The position numbers were made by a program, and so were the translations under genes. 64,000 nucleotides of DNA from Planktothrix serta PCC 8927 (GTDB lineage Bacteria; Cyanobacteriota; Cyanobacteriia; Cyanobacteriales; Microcoleaceae): the NCBI RefSeq assembly GCF_900010725.2, contig NZ_LR734883.1:149974-213973 (forward strand). The letters are read 5' to 3'. Shown here piece after piece: positions 45,494-53,100 of the stretch. The notes under the pieces are model-generated. The model was given only the letters and a program-made list of their open reading frames with translations, was not told the origin of the DNA and did no database searches. Position 1 is the first letter of the stretch. Each line of letters opens with the position of its first letter.

Positions 45494-45961
45494 TTAGTCC
45501 TCATCATTCATTGTTGTTTGCTTCCTCCAATTCACCCCTAAGCGTTTGAGATAATCCCAACCTCTTTGGGGCCAAACATGAGGACGACCCGTTTTATGAG
45601 CAATCCATTCCGCTACTTTCGGGCCAGACCAAGATCCTCCATCCGGTGCTGGCCCTTGTAAAGCTTGCATGAGTTCTTGTTGTTGTCCTGAAGTGAGGAG
45701 AGATTTTGCCATTGGGGGTTGACGCTCTCGGCTACGGTTCTTGATGGAACTTGGCCCCTCACGGTTGTAGCGCCGGATAATTTCTTTGGCGTAATCGTAA
45801 TTTAACCCCACAACATCCGCCGCTTGTTTAATCGTCCAACCCCCCGCCACAAGGTGAAGCAGGTGCCATCGACGAGCCTCAGTCGTATCTCGTGTTTGAC
45901 GATAACGAACTTTTAGGTCTTCGAGTGTCAGATGGGGTTCTAAGTGAGCTTTAGGTGGCAT
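45494..45961 (-). CDS. Helix-turn-helix protein resembling the N-terminal half of IS630-type transposases
   Basis: 155 residues: a homeodomain-like HTH (GWTIKQAADVVGLNYDYAKE, about 41-60), a basic hinge (NRSRERQPP), then a winged-helix segment (LTSGQQQELMQAL, GPKVAEWIAHKTG, RGWDYLKRLGVNW). IS630 transposases continue from here into a DDE catalytic domain, which is absent: it stops at KQTTMNDED. Either a domesticated DNA-binding protein or an IS remnant. The clean frame, its own terminal tail and absence of IS ends favour domestication. Confidence 0.7.
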   Translation of the reverse strand: MPPKAHLEPHLTLEDLKVRYRQTRDTTEARRWHLLHLVAGGWTIKQAADVVGLNYDYAKEIIRRYNREGPSSIKNRSRERQPPMAKSLLTSGQQQELMQALQGPAPDGGSWSGPKVAEWIAHKTGRPHVWPQRGWDYLKRLGVNWRKQTTMNDED

Positions 45962-46058
45962 TCCTCCGATACAGCATCAGGAAAGTTGGTTAATCTATCC
46001 CAACTTTTTAGGCTTTTCCGGATCGAACAGAGAATTTTTATCCCACACACCCCAGTTA

Positions 46059-46075
46059 ACAGGCAAGATGCCTGT
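46059..46075. repeat. Small palindrome (ACAGGCA-AGA-TGCCTGT)
   Basis: Perfect 7-bp arms followed by TCCAC, a short repeat of the GGAACAGGCATCTTGCCTG type common in cyanobacterial genomes. It lies between the helix-turn-helix gene and gatA. Confidence 0.6.
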
Positions 46076-46143
46076 TCCACATAGCCCCCCTTCCTCTGGT
46101 AAACTCAGATATGGGTATTTAAGAACATAAGGAATCACAGAGT

Positions 46144-47604
46144 ATGGCATCCATCCGTAAGTTGCACCGACAACTGATCAAGAAAGAACGCTCCGCCGTT
46201 GAGATCACCCAGGAAGCATTGGATCGGATTGCACAACTCGAACCCAAATTAAAGAGTTTTCTTTGTGTAACGGCAGATCGAGCCTTAGAACAGGCGCGTC
46301 AAGTGGATGCCAAAATTGCGGCGGGGGAAGAAATTGGTCTATTAGCAGGAATTCCCATCGCCATTAAAGACAATATGTGTACCGAGGGAATTCGGACAAC
46401 CTGTGGTTCCAAGATTTTAGAGAATTTTATTCCTCCCTACGAATCCACTGTTACCCAAAAACTCGCCGCCGCCGGGGCCGTAATGGTGGGAAAAACCAAC
46501 CTCGATGAGTTTGCGATGGGGAGTTCAACGGAAAACTCAGCCTATCAAGTCACCGCGAATCCTTGGGATCTCGAACGAGTTCCGGGGGGGTCTTCAGGAG
46601 GGTCTGCTGCGGCCGTTGCAGCCGAAGAAGCGGTGGTTTCCTTGGGCTCGGATACGGGGGGTTCTATTCGTCAACCCGCTTCCTTCTGTGGCGTTTTGGG
46701 ACTCAAACCCACCTATGGTTTAGTTTCCCGTTATGGGTTAGTCGCCTATGCGTCCTCTTTGGATCAAATTGGGCCCTTTGGGCGCTGTGTAGAAGATGTC
46801 GCTATTTTATTACAAGCGATCGCTGGTCATGACCCGAAGGATGCCACCAGTTTAAACCTTCCTGTTCCTGATTATGTTTCAGCGCTTAGACCTTCGTTAA
46901 GGGCAAAAAGTGGAATTAAAATTGGGGTAATTAAAGAAACTTTTGGAGAAGGATTAGATCCAATTGTTGAACAAACCGTTACCAAAGCGATTAGTGTTTT
47001 ACAGGAATTAGGAGCAGAAATTCAGATTGTTTCTTGTCCTCGATTCCGTTATGGTTTACCGACTTATTATGTCATTGCTCCTTCGGAAGCGTCGGCAAAT
47101 TTAGCGCGTTATGATGGGGTGAAATATGGGTTTCGTCATCCTGATGCGGAGAATTTAATTGAAATGTATCAGAAAACCAGGGCGCAAGGATTTGGGGCGG
47201 AAGTTAAACGCCGGATTATGGTAGGAACCTATGTATTATCGGCGGGATATTATGACGCCTATTATTTGAAAGCGCAAAAGGTGAGAACCTTAATTAAGGA
47301 AGACTTTGATCGAGCGTTTAGTCAGGTGGAAGTGTTAGTTTGTCCGACTGCACCTTCAACGGCGTTTAAAGCAGGTGAAAAAACGGCTGATCCGTTAAGT
47401 ATGTATTTATCGGATTTAATGACAATTCCCGTGAATTTAGCGGGTTTACCCGGAATTAGTGTTCCCTGTGGTTTTGATGATCAAGGATTACCCATTGGGA
47501 TGCAATTAATCGGCAAACCGTTAGGAGAATCTCGGTTATTAGAAGTTGCTAATGCCTATGAAAAAGCAACGGATTGGCATAATTATAAACCTAAAGGAAT
47601 CTAA
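46144..47604 (+). CDS. gatA: Glutamyl-tRNA(Gln) amidotransferase subunit A
   Basis: 486 residues. Amidase-signature domain with Lys in PIAIKDNMC (about 79), the Gly/Ser block [20 protein letters not shown] with cis-Ser, and nucleophile Ser in [11 protein letters not shown], forming the Ser-cisSer-Lys triad. It releases ammonia from glutamine for GatB to convert Glu-tRNA(Gln) into Gln-tRNA(Gln). A single gene, followed by a terminator. Confidence 0.97.
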   Translation: MASIRKLHRQLIKKERSAVEITQEALDRIAQLEPKLKSFLCVTADRALEQARQVDAKIAAGEEIGLLAGIPIAIKDNMCTEGIRTTCGSKILENFIPPYESTVTQKLAAAGAVMVGKTNLDEFAMGSSTENSAYQVTANPWDLERVPGGSSGGSAAAVAAEEAVVSLGSDTGGSIRQPASFCGVLGLKPTYGLVSRYGLVAYASSLDQIGPFGRCVEDVAILLQAIAGHDPKDATSLNLPVPDYVSALRPSLRAKSGIKIGVIKETFGEGLDPIVEQTVTKAISVLQELGAEIQIVSCPRFRYGLPTYYVIAPSEASANLARYDGVKYGFRHPDAENLIEMYQKTRAQGFGAEVKRRIMVGTYVLSAGYYDAYYLKAQKVRTLIKEDFDRAFSQVEVLVCPTAPSTAFKAGEKTADPLSMYLSDLMTIPVNLAGLPGISVPCGFDDQGLPIGMQLIGKPLGESRLLEVANAYEKATDWHNYKPKGI

Positions 47605-47610
47605 TCTGTA

Positions 47611-47637
47611 GGGTGGGTTCTGCCCACCTTATTTTTA
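47611..47637 (+). terminator. Rho-independent terminator of gatA
   Basis: GGTGGG-TTCTG-CCCACC then TTATTTTT, 8 bp beyond the gatA stop. The 6-bp GC stem plus T-rich tail fits a terminator. It also shows that a frame starting within it (47613) is not the true start of the next gene. Confidence 0.8.
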
Positions 47638-47663
47638 ATCCATCTCTAATTTTTCTAACCGTT

Positions 47664-47942
47664 ATGTCCTATAAAGTTAATGTTTCCATAGAAAAAACGG
47701 ATTCAGGATATTTAGCCTATTGTCCTGAACTCTCTGAACAAACCTTTCAAGGAGATTCACTGGATTTAATTTTTTCTGAATTAAAAACTGTTATTCAAGC
47801 CGATTATCAACATCAAGTTTCCTCTGAAACTAAAAGAAAACCCATTTGGGAAATTGCCCAAGATTTAACTCAAGATATGACTGAGGATGAACTTCAACTT
47901 CTTCCTGTTGATGGTGCAGAACAGCATAATCATTATATCTGA
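47664..47942 (+). CDS. HicB-like small protein (antitoxin type)
   Basis: 92 residues. The N-terminal half (YKVNVSIEKTDSGYLAYCPE) is the beta-strand start of the HicB/UPF0150 fold, and the C-terminal tail (PIWEIAQDLTQDMTEDELQL, then LPVDGAEQHNHYI) is a short module that ends many cyanobacterial antitoxin-like proteins. No HicA toxin is adjacent. Part of the small accessory patch with the DUF433 gene 45 bp downstream. Confidence 0.7.
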   Translation: MSYKVNVSIEKTDSGYLAYCPELSEQTFQGDSLDLIFSELKTVIQADYQHQVSSETKRKPIWEIAQDLTQDMTEDELQLLPVDGAEQHNHYI

Positions 47943-47986
47943 GGTTATAATGAGTAATATCTGAAATTTTTACCGCAAATCTTAAA

Positions 47987-48283
47987 ATGTCAACAACTTT
48001 AACGGATATCGGTACATTAATTGTTTCTACACCCGGAATTTGTGGGGGTCGCCCTCGCATTATGGGAACAAGAATGTCGGTGATGAGTATTGCAATTGAT
48101 TATAATGCTGGCATGACTGTTGAACAAATTTTACAAGAATTTCCGCACTTAAATTTAGGACAAATTTATGCAGCTTTAACTTATTATCATGTGAATAAAT
48201 CCAGTATTGATCAGGAAATTAGGGCTTATTATGAAGAATGCGATCGCTTAGAAAAAGAACAGAGCGCGAGGACGGTTTCGTGA
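47987..48283 (+). CDS. DUF433 antitoxin
   Basis: 98 residues. DUF433 winged-helix core: TPGICGGRPRIMGTRMSVMS, AGMTVEQILQEFPHLNLGQI and YAALTYYHVN. DUF433 proteins are antitoxin-like partners of DUF5615 PIN-like proteins. The stop codon overlaps the start of a DUF5615-type frame (GTGA), but that frame closes after 19 codons. As at the left end of the window, the antitoxin is intact and the toxin is gone. Confidence 0.88.
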   Translation: MSTTLTDIGTLIVSTPGICGGRPRIMGTRMSVMSIAIDYNAGMTVEQILQEFPHLNLGQIYAALTYYHVNKSSIDQEIRAYYEECDRLEKEQSARTVS

Positions 48284-48339
48284 GTCAAATTCGTTTATAT
48301 TTTGATGAAGATTTGGGCAATATGTCCTTAAATGATTAA
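48280..48339 (+). pseudogene. DUF5615 (PIN-like) toxin remnant
   Basis: GTG start overlapping the DUF433 stop; reads MSQIRLYFDED then LGNMSLND and TAA. The first 11 residues are the conserved N-terminus of DUF5615/Mut7-C-like PIN proteins, including the acidic pair. The remaining codons look like a junction with unrelated sequence. No further toxin sequence is found before the next gene at 48369. Confidence 0.7.
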
Positions 48340-48368
48340 AAAAAATTAACTTGTTATCAATATAAAAT

Positions 48369-50270
48369 ATGTACATTTCAAAATTTCAGATATTTAACTA
48401 TAAATCATTTAAAGATTCTACATGGTTAGAATTTAAGCCTGGTATCAATGTTATCATTGGTCAAAATAATGTTGGTAAGACGGCTTTTTTAGAAGCATTA
48501 GAATTACGTTTTAGTGACCATCCTCATAAGAATATTAGAAAATTGCAACCTCAAAAAAAACGTCAGTTTTCACCATTTACAAATTTATCAACTGTTAATT
48601 CTACATTTACTTTTGATAAATCAGATATTTATTCTGGGATAGAGACATTAGATATTTTTGTTTTATCAGATGAAATTCTTGAGAGAAGAAACTTAAGTTT
48701 ATTAAAAGAATGGAGTGAAAACCCCAGTGTGAAGGAATTTTGTTTTTATGACTACAGCCCAAATAGTGTATATAATTATCCTAAAATAAAAACAGATATT
48801 CCAGAGAATATTGATATATACTTTCCGGGTAAAGAAAAAGATTGGGAAGTTACATTCAGTAAAAACATAAAGAAAATAATTATTAACGACGAAAATGATA
48901 TAGATATCGCTAAAGAAGACATTGAGTATATAGTAGGTAATTCTATCGAATTAAAAGAGATTTTTTTTGATTTATTTAAAAGTAGAATTTATAGATTTGA
49001 ATCAGAAAGGTTTCATATTGGTAGCTGCTCAATAGGGACAAATTCAAAGTTAGAACCTAATGCCAGCAATTTAGCTGAAGTCATTAGTCAATTACAAGCA
49101 CGGGGCAATAGAGACATTTATCAAAAATTTAATTATTACATAAACATTATATTTCCTGACATTAAAAGTGTTTCTGCTGAGTTAAACCCTAAAACTTCAA
49201 CAAAGGATGATGAATACGAGATTTTAGTGTGGTCGCCTGAAGCTGACCAAGAAGATATTAAAGATTTTGCATTACCTTTATCTCAGTGTGGAACTGGAGT
49301 TAGTCAGGTATTGGCTATATTATATGTTGTAATAACTGCTTCCGAATCTCAAGTTATTATTATTGATGAACCTCAGTCGTTTCTTCACCCTAGTGCTGCC
49401 AAGAAGTTAATAGAAATCCTCAAAGAGTTTCCTCAGCATCAATATTTTATTGCTACCCATTCTCCTCAAATCATAACGGCTGCTAACCCTGCAACAATTG
49501 TTCAACTCTCCTATATTGATGGGGAAACTAAAGCCCAAATAATTGATGCTAAACAAACAGCACAATTGCGTTCACTCTTAGATGATTTGGGAGTAAGTTT
49601 ATCTGATGTGTTTGGGGCTGATAACATCTTGTGGGTTGAAGGGCCAACTGAGGAAAAATGTTTTCCTTTAATTTTGGAGGAATTAACCGATATCAAGTTA
49701 AGGGGAACTCAGATTTTAGCTGTGCAAAATACAGGAGATTTAGAAGGAAAGCACGCTGATTTAGTATTTGATATTTATGACAAGCTTAGTGGAGGTAATA
49801 CATTGTTTCCACCAGCTATAGGTTTTATATTAGATGAAGAAGGGAGGACACAGCAGAAGAAAGAGGACTTAAAAAGACGAAGTGAAAAGAATGGTAATAA
49901 ATTACAATTTCTAACCCGAAAACTTTATGAGAATTATTTACTTGAGCCTGAAGCCATAGCTCATGTTATTAATCAAGAGGATTGCAGCAGAGACCAACCT
50001 ATTTCTGAAAATGAAATCCAAAGTTGGTTAGATGTCAATAAAAACCAATTCATTAAAGGAACATCAGAAGACCCAGATTGGTTAAAAGTTGTAGATGGGG
50101 CAAACCTTTTAAAAAAGCTATTTTCAGAAAAAACCGATAATAAAGTGTCATTTATAAAAACAAAACATTCCCCTGAGCTAACCGAGTGGCTGTTAAAAAA
50201 TAAATCAGATTCTTTACAAGAAATAGCTGCTTTATTGAGAGATATTTTAACTCCATCTAGCAACAGTTAA
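48369..50270 (+). CDS. OLD-type ATP-dependent nuclease (AAA ATPase plus TOPRIM)
   Basis: 633 residues. N-terminal ABC-like ATPase (FNYKSFKD, Walker A GQNNVGKTA at 31-39), signature-like LSQCGTGVSQVLAI, Walker B IIIDEPQSFLHPSAA (about 331) and switch FIATHSPQII. Then a TOPRIM region with WVEGPTEEKCF (about 418, catalytic Glu) and FILDEEGRT (about 487, acidic pair). OLD nucleases nick or degrade DNA and take part in phage defence. No GajB helicase, reverse transcriptase or PARIS-type partner is adjacent, so this looks like a stand-alone class 1 OLD. The gene is more AT-rich than its neighbours and sits in a toxin-antitoxin patch, suggesting transfer. Confidence 0.85.
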   Translation: MYISKFQIFNYKSFKDSTWLEFKPGINVIIGQNNVGKTAFLEALELRFSDHPHKNIRKLQPQKKRQFSPFTNLSTVNSTFTFDKSDIYSGIETLDIFVLSDEILERRNLSLLKEWSENPSVKEFCFYDYSPNSVYNYPKIKTDIPENIDIYFPGKEKDWEVTFSKNIKKIIINDENDIDIAKEDIEYIVGNSIELKEIFFDLFKSRIYRFESERFHIGSCSIGTNSKLEPNASNLAEVISQLQARGNRDIYQKFNYYINIIFPDIKSVSAELNPKTSTKDDEYEILVWSPEADQEDIKDFALPLSQCGTGVSQVLAILYVVITASESQVIIIDEPQSFLHPSAAKKLIEILKEFPQHQYFIATHSPQIITAANPATIVQLSYIDGETKAQIIDAKQTAQLRSLLDDLGVSLSDVFGADNILWVEGPTEEKCFPLILEELTDIKLRGTQILAVQNTGDLEGKHADLVFDIYDKLSGGNTLFPPAIGFILDEEGRTQQKKEDLKRRSEKNGNKLQFLTRKLYENYLLEPEAIAHVINQEDCSRDQPISENEIQSWLDVNKNQFIKGTSEDPDWLKVVDGANLLKKLFSEKTDNKVSFIKTKHSPELTEWLLKNKSDSLQEIAALLRDILTPSSNS

Positions 50271-50615
50271 ATTTTAAAAACGAATTAATATTAGTAATGG
50301 GGGCTGAATCTATTGGTGATAATGCTGGGAAAGTTGTGTTTAATGCGGGTTAAGTTTTATCGGTTAATTGATGGTGCGTGCGCTGTGCTTACGCACCCTA
50401 CAAATATAAATTTTTTGAGGAAATAATAAAATCGTTACCCATTAATATTACCATCCGTAGGGGCGAGGTTTTCTCGCCCATTACATTCATTCTTGAAATT
50501 ATCAATAATAATTTAATAATATCACATTTTTATGAATAAAAAAAATCCCCCTGAATTAGGAGGATTAAAAATAGAGGGTCTAAACAAGATTCAACAACTT
50601 GAAAGAAATATTGAA
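50271..50615. other. Intergenic region with small repeats
   Basis: Holds a short open stretch (18 codons from 50297, MGAESIGDNAGKVVFNAG) of no recognised family, a GGTGCGT...ACGCACC hairpin (50370-50391), a GTAGGGGCGAGG ... CTCGCCC repeat (50457-50482) and, at 50538-50566, the terminator of the carotenoid-protein gene. No gene is called. Confidence 0.5.
50538..50566 (-). terminator. Rho-independent terminator of the carotenoid protein gene
   Basis: On the minus strand AATCCTCCT pairs with AGGGGGATT (one mismatch) around a 5-base loop, followed by a run of eight T. It lies 50 bp past the stop codon of the gene at 50616-51098. Confidence 0.85.
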
Positions 50616-51098
50616 TTACAGTCCAGAACCTGATTGGGGAGCGGCTCCAGTGGGTTCAACGCTTTGACGGAGGAAGGTAATTTGTTGTTGAAAGTCCATA
50701 TTTTCTAATTGACTCAATAACGATTGACCTTCTGGAGAAAATTGATAATTTTCGGGCATGGGAACAATAGTTTTTGCGTCCATTCCTTGCGCTAAACGAT
50801 ACCAAAATAAGAGTTTGGTATTGTCGCTTAAAGAGCCATATTCACGACATAATTGGGTATCGTTACTTTGTAAAAAGTCGCGTTGAGCTTGCAATTGTTC
50901 TTCAAAAGAAAGGGCTTGAACTTGATTATATAACCCTTCAGCAATCTCCGTTTGGGCAGCACCAGGAGCCGCCGGAGTAATGGAATCACCCATTTTTGTA
51001 TAAACAAACCACAAAAAGGCTAATTGCGTATCTACATCTAATTCGCGGAATTTAGATAAAGCCTGTTCTAAATCCTGTTGAGTGGGTGTAAATGTCAT
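50616..51098 (-). CDS. Helical carotenoid protein (stand-alone OCP N-terminal-domain homologue)
   Basis: 160 residues, all-helical, colinear with the N-terminal domain of the orange carotenoid protein with a constant offset of 11 residues. The carotenoid-contacting aromatics are conserved: W30 and Y33 in AFLWFVYTKMG (OCP W41, Y44) and W99 in KLLFWYRLAQGMD (OCP W110). There is no C-terminal NTF2-like domain, so it is an HCP. HCPs bind keto-carotenoids; some quench singlet oxygen and some quench phycobilisome energy. Neither a C-terminal-domain homologue nor FRP is nearby. Flanked by terminators, so monocistronic. Confidence 0.9.
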   Translation of the reverse strand: MTFTPTQQDLEQALSKFRELDVDTQLAFLWFVYTKMGDSITPAAPGAAQTEIAEGLYNQVQALSFEEQLQAQRDFLQSNDTQLCREYGSLSDNTKLLFWYRLAQGMDAKTIVPMPENYQFSPEGQSLLSQLENMDFQQQITFLRQSVEPTGAAPQSGSGL

Positions 51099-51409
51099 GA
51101 AAAATGCTCCAATTTATCAAGGCAAAACAATGTAATTTATCCTGATTCAAATTGAATCAAGGGATACATTGTTATAAATCTTAATAAATATAATTTTGAT
51201 TCTCCTCTTTCTCAGGAATGAAAAAAAGGAGAGAATCAAGATCTCCTGTCTTTGTGATCCGATTCTATATCGGTATGGTATTTTATTTTATTAAAAAAAT
51301 AAACAGCTAACGGTTTACCATTAACTGCCCTACATCAAAGAATTCTTGATATGTGAAGATCCTTGCTCTCGAAACTGGGATGCTCTAGGTAGCGAGGTTG
51401 AACATCCAA
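51099..51409. other. Intergenic region with hairpin
   Basis: Between two minus-strand genes. An imperfect inverted repeat at about 51198-51240 (TTGATTCTCCTCTTT ... AAAAGGAGAGAATCAA) could end the transcript of the upstream STAS gene or shape the carotenoid-protein leader. Nothing else was recognised. Confidence 0.5.
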
Positions 51410-51754
51410 CTAAGCAGAAACTAATTCTTCGGAAGTTGAGAAAATCTCTTCAATATTTTCTATAATTTCAAACACTCGATCCAGTTGGGTAATTTCAAAA
51501 ATAAGTCGGGCTGTAGCCGATGGTCTACACATCAATAAACGACATCCTTTACTGCGAGCAAATTTAACCGCCGTGACCACCGCACCTAAACCCGAACTAT
51601 CCATAAAGTCTACAGCCGCCATATTCATCACCCAGATTTTGTGGGGTTCTATGGGAATATGAAGTAATTGTTCCTTCAGAAAAAGACCGCCATGGGAATC
51701 AAGACGAGTTTGGGGTTGAAGCCAAACATACCCATTTAATTGTTGCCATTCCAT
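51410..51754 (-). CDS. STAS-domain anti-sigma-factor antagonist
   Basis: 114 residues from MEWQQLNGYV; an 18-residue longer start is less likely. The STAS fold has the phosphorylation motif FMDSSGLGAVV (Ser about 59) and the following VKFARSKGCRLLMCRP strand and helix. Such proteins are switched by an anti-sigma kinase and a PP2C phosphatase in partner-switching pathways; neither is adjacent. The target is unknown. Confidence 0.9.
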   Translation of the reverse strand: MEWQQLNGYVWLQPQTRLDSHGGLFLKEQLLHIPIEPHKIWVMNMAAVDFMDSSGLGAVVTAVKFARSKGCRLLMCRPSATARLIFEITQLDRVFEIIENIEEIFSTSEELVSA

Positions 51755-52250
51755 TGTTATCACTCCTAGCTTGCTTATGGTGCAGATAGTCACTCTTTCA
51801 CCCAACAACAGAATTATTCAGACCAACATTAAAACAGTTGAAAAGCATCATCGGTGAAAAATTAAGATGAAGTCCCTATCATAATTGGACTGTTGAGGGT
51901 TTTTGGTCTGTCCAAAGATGGATTTATAGCAAATTTAAGATGGTACAAACCTTAATCCATCTTAACTTAGCTACAATTGAGCGGGAGAACCGAGATCAAC
52001 TCTCAATCAAGGTGTACTGGGGATCGTAGCCATTCTGGATTGGCTTAAGAAATCTTGACGGTAAAGTTCAATTTTTAGAATTCAGGAAACAATCTACTCT
52101 TGGGCGGGACATCTGACTGAGGTTAGATGGACTTAGCCCGGTTTGTTGTTGTACTTCTCAACTCTACAGAGATTGACACAACTCGGAAAAACACGTCAAG
52201 ATATATAGAGAAGTATAAAGCTTTGCAAAAAAATATAAAGGCAGCATTGA
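51755..52250. other. Divergent intergenic region (STAS / DedA)
   Basis: 496 bases with no repeat array, RNA gene or coding remnant recognised. A TTGACA hexamer at 52174 lies upstream of dedA, but no -10 box at proper spacing is convincing. Confidence 0.35.
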
Positions 52251-52871
52251 ATGTCTTTTGAGTTTGTATCCTTAGAAACAATTCGAGAAATTGCTCATCA
52301 ATACGGCTATTGGGCTGTGTTTGTCGGAATTGCCTTAGAAAACGCTGGCATTCCTCTGCCCGGAGAAACCATTACCCTCGTGGGTGGGTTTTTGGCGGGG
52401 AGTGGTGAATTGAATTATTGGTTTGTCCTCGGTAGTGCCATTGCTGGGGCAATTTTAGGCGATAATTTTGGCTACGGGCTGGGAAAATGGGGCGGTTGGC
52501 CATTACTACTGCGTTTAGGTCAGTTCTTTCGCATTGGAGAAGACCAACTGCATGAGGTGAAAGAACAATTCCGCAAAAATGCAGCCAGAGCCGTTTTCCT
52601 CGGTCGCTTTGTGGCCCTATTACGCATTTTTGCAGGCCCCTTAGCCGGAATTGCCCAAATGCCCTACTGGCAATTCTTTCTTTGCAATGCGGCGGGAGCC
52701 ACCATTTGGGCATCAGTGATGGTCAGTTTATCTTATTTTGTCGGAAATATTATCTCTTTGGAAAAATTAGTGGCTTGGGTTGCCCAATTTGCAATTCTCG
52801 CTCTAATTTTAGTGGTGGCTTGGTTAGTGATTCCGATTTGGTTGGAAACTCGCAAAGCTAAAAATCTTTAA
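52251..52871 (+). CDS. DedA-family membrane protein
   Basis: 206 residues with the DedA signatures: ALENAGIPLPGETITLVGGF (re-entrant loop with Glu), GDNFGYGLGKWGG, and FLGRFVALLRIFAGPLAGIA with conserved Arg residues. About four to five membrane segments. DedA proteins are now linked to lipid-carrier flipping and proton-dependent envelope homeostasis. A strong terminator follows, so the gene is probably monocistronic. Confidence 0.93.
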   Translation: MSFEFVSLETIREIAHQYGYWAVFVGIALENAGIPLPGETITLVGGFLAGSGELNYWFVLGSAIAGAILGDNFGYGLGKWGGWPLLLRLGQFFRIGEDQLHEVKEQFRKNAARAVFLGRFVALLRIFAGPLAGIAQMPYWQFFLCNAAGATIWASVMVSLSYFVGNIISLEKLVAWVAQFAILALILVVAWLVIPIWLETRKAKNL

Positions 52872-52914
52872 TCCTGAGATTATAGCATCTGGAAAAAGAT
52901 AATATTAAAGTCAT

Positions 52915-52952
52915 AAAGCTGGGGAGGCATAAGCCAATTCTCAGCTTTTTTT
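52915..52952 (+). terminator. Rho-independent terminator of the DedA gene
   Basis: An 11-bp stem AAAGCTGGGGA / TTCTCAGCTTT (two G-U pairs) with an inner GGC-ATAA-GCC hairpin, running directly into seven T. Confidence 0.85.
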
Positions 52953-52961
52953 ATTGATAGT

Positions 52962-53100
52962 AGGGAACAGGGAACAGGGAACAGGGAACAGGGAATAGGG
53001 AATAGGGAATAGGGAATAGGGAATAGGGAATAGGGAATAGCAACACCTTCGTAATTCGTAATTCGTAATTCATAATTCATAATTCATAATTCGTAATTCG
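52962..53100. repeat. Compound STRR array (GGGAACA, GGGAATA, AATTCGT)
   Basis: Four GGGAACA units, seven GGGAATA units, a 10-base spacer, then eight AATTCGT/AATTCAT units. The last units overlap the 3' end of the diguanylate cyclase gene, whose stop codon lies within the array. Confidence 0.9.

Noticed and set aside
45494..45961. Complete IS630 element
   Set aside because: No DDE domain, no terminal inverted repeats and no target duplication seen.
48369..50270. Gabija or PARIS system
   Set aside because: No UvrD-like GajB helicase and no AriB-like nuclease next to the OLD-type gene.
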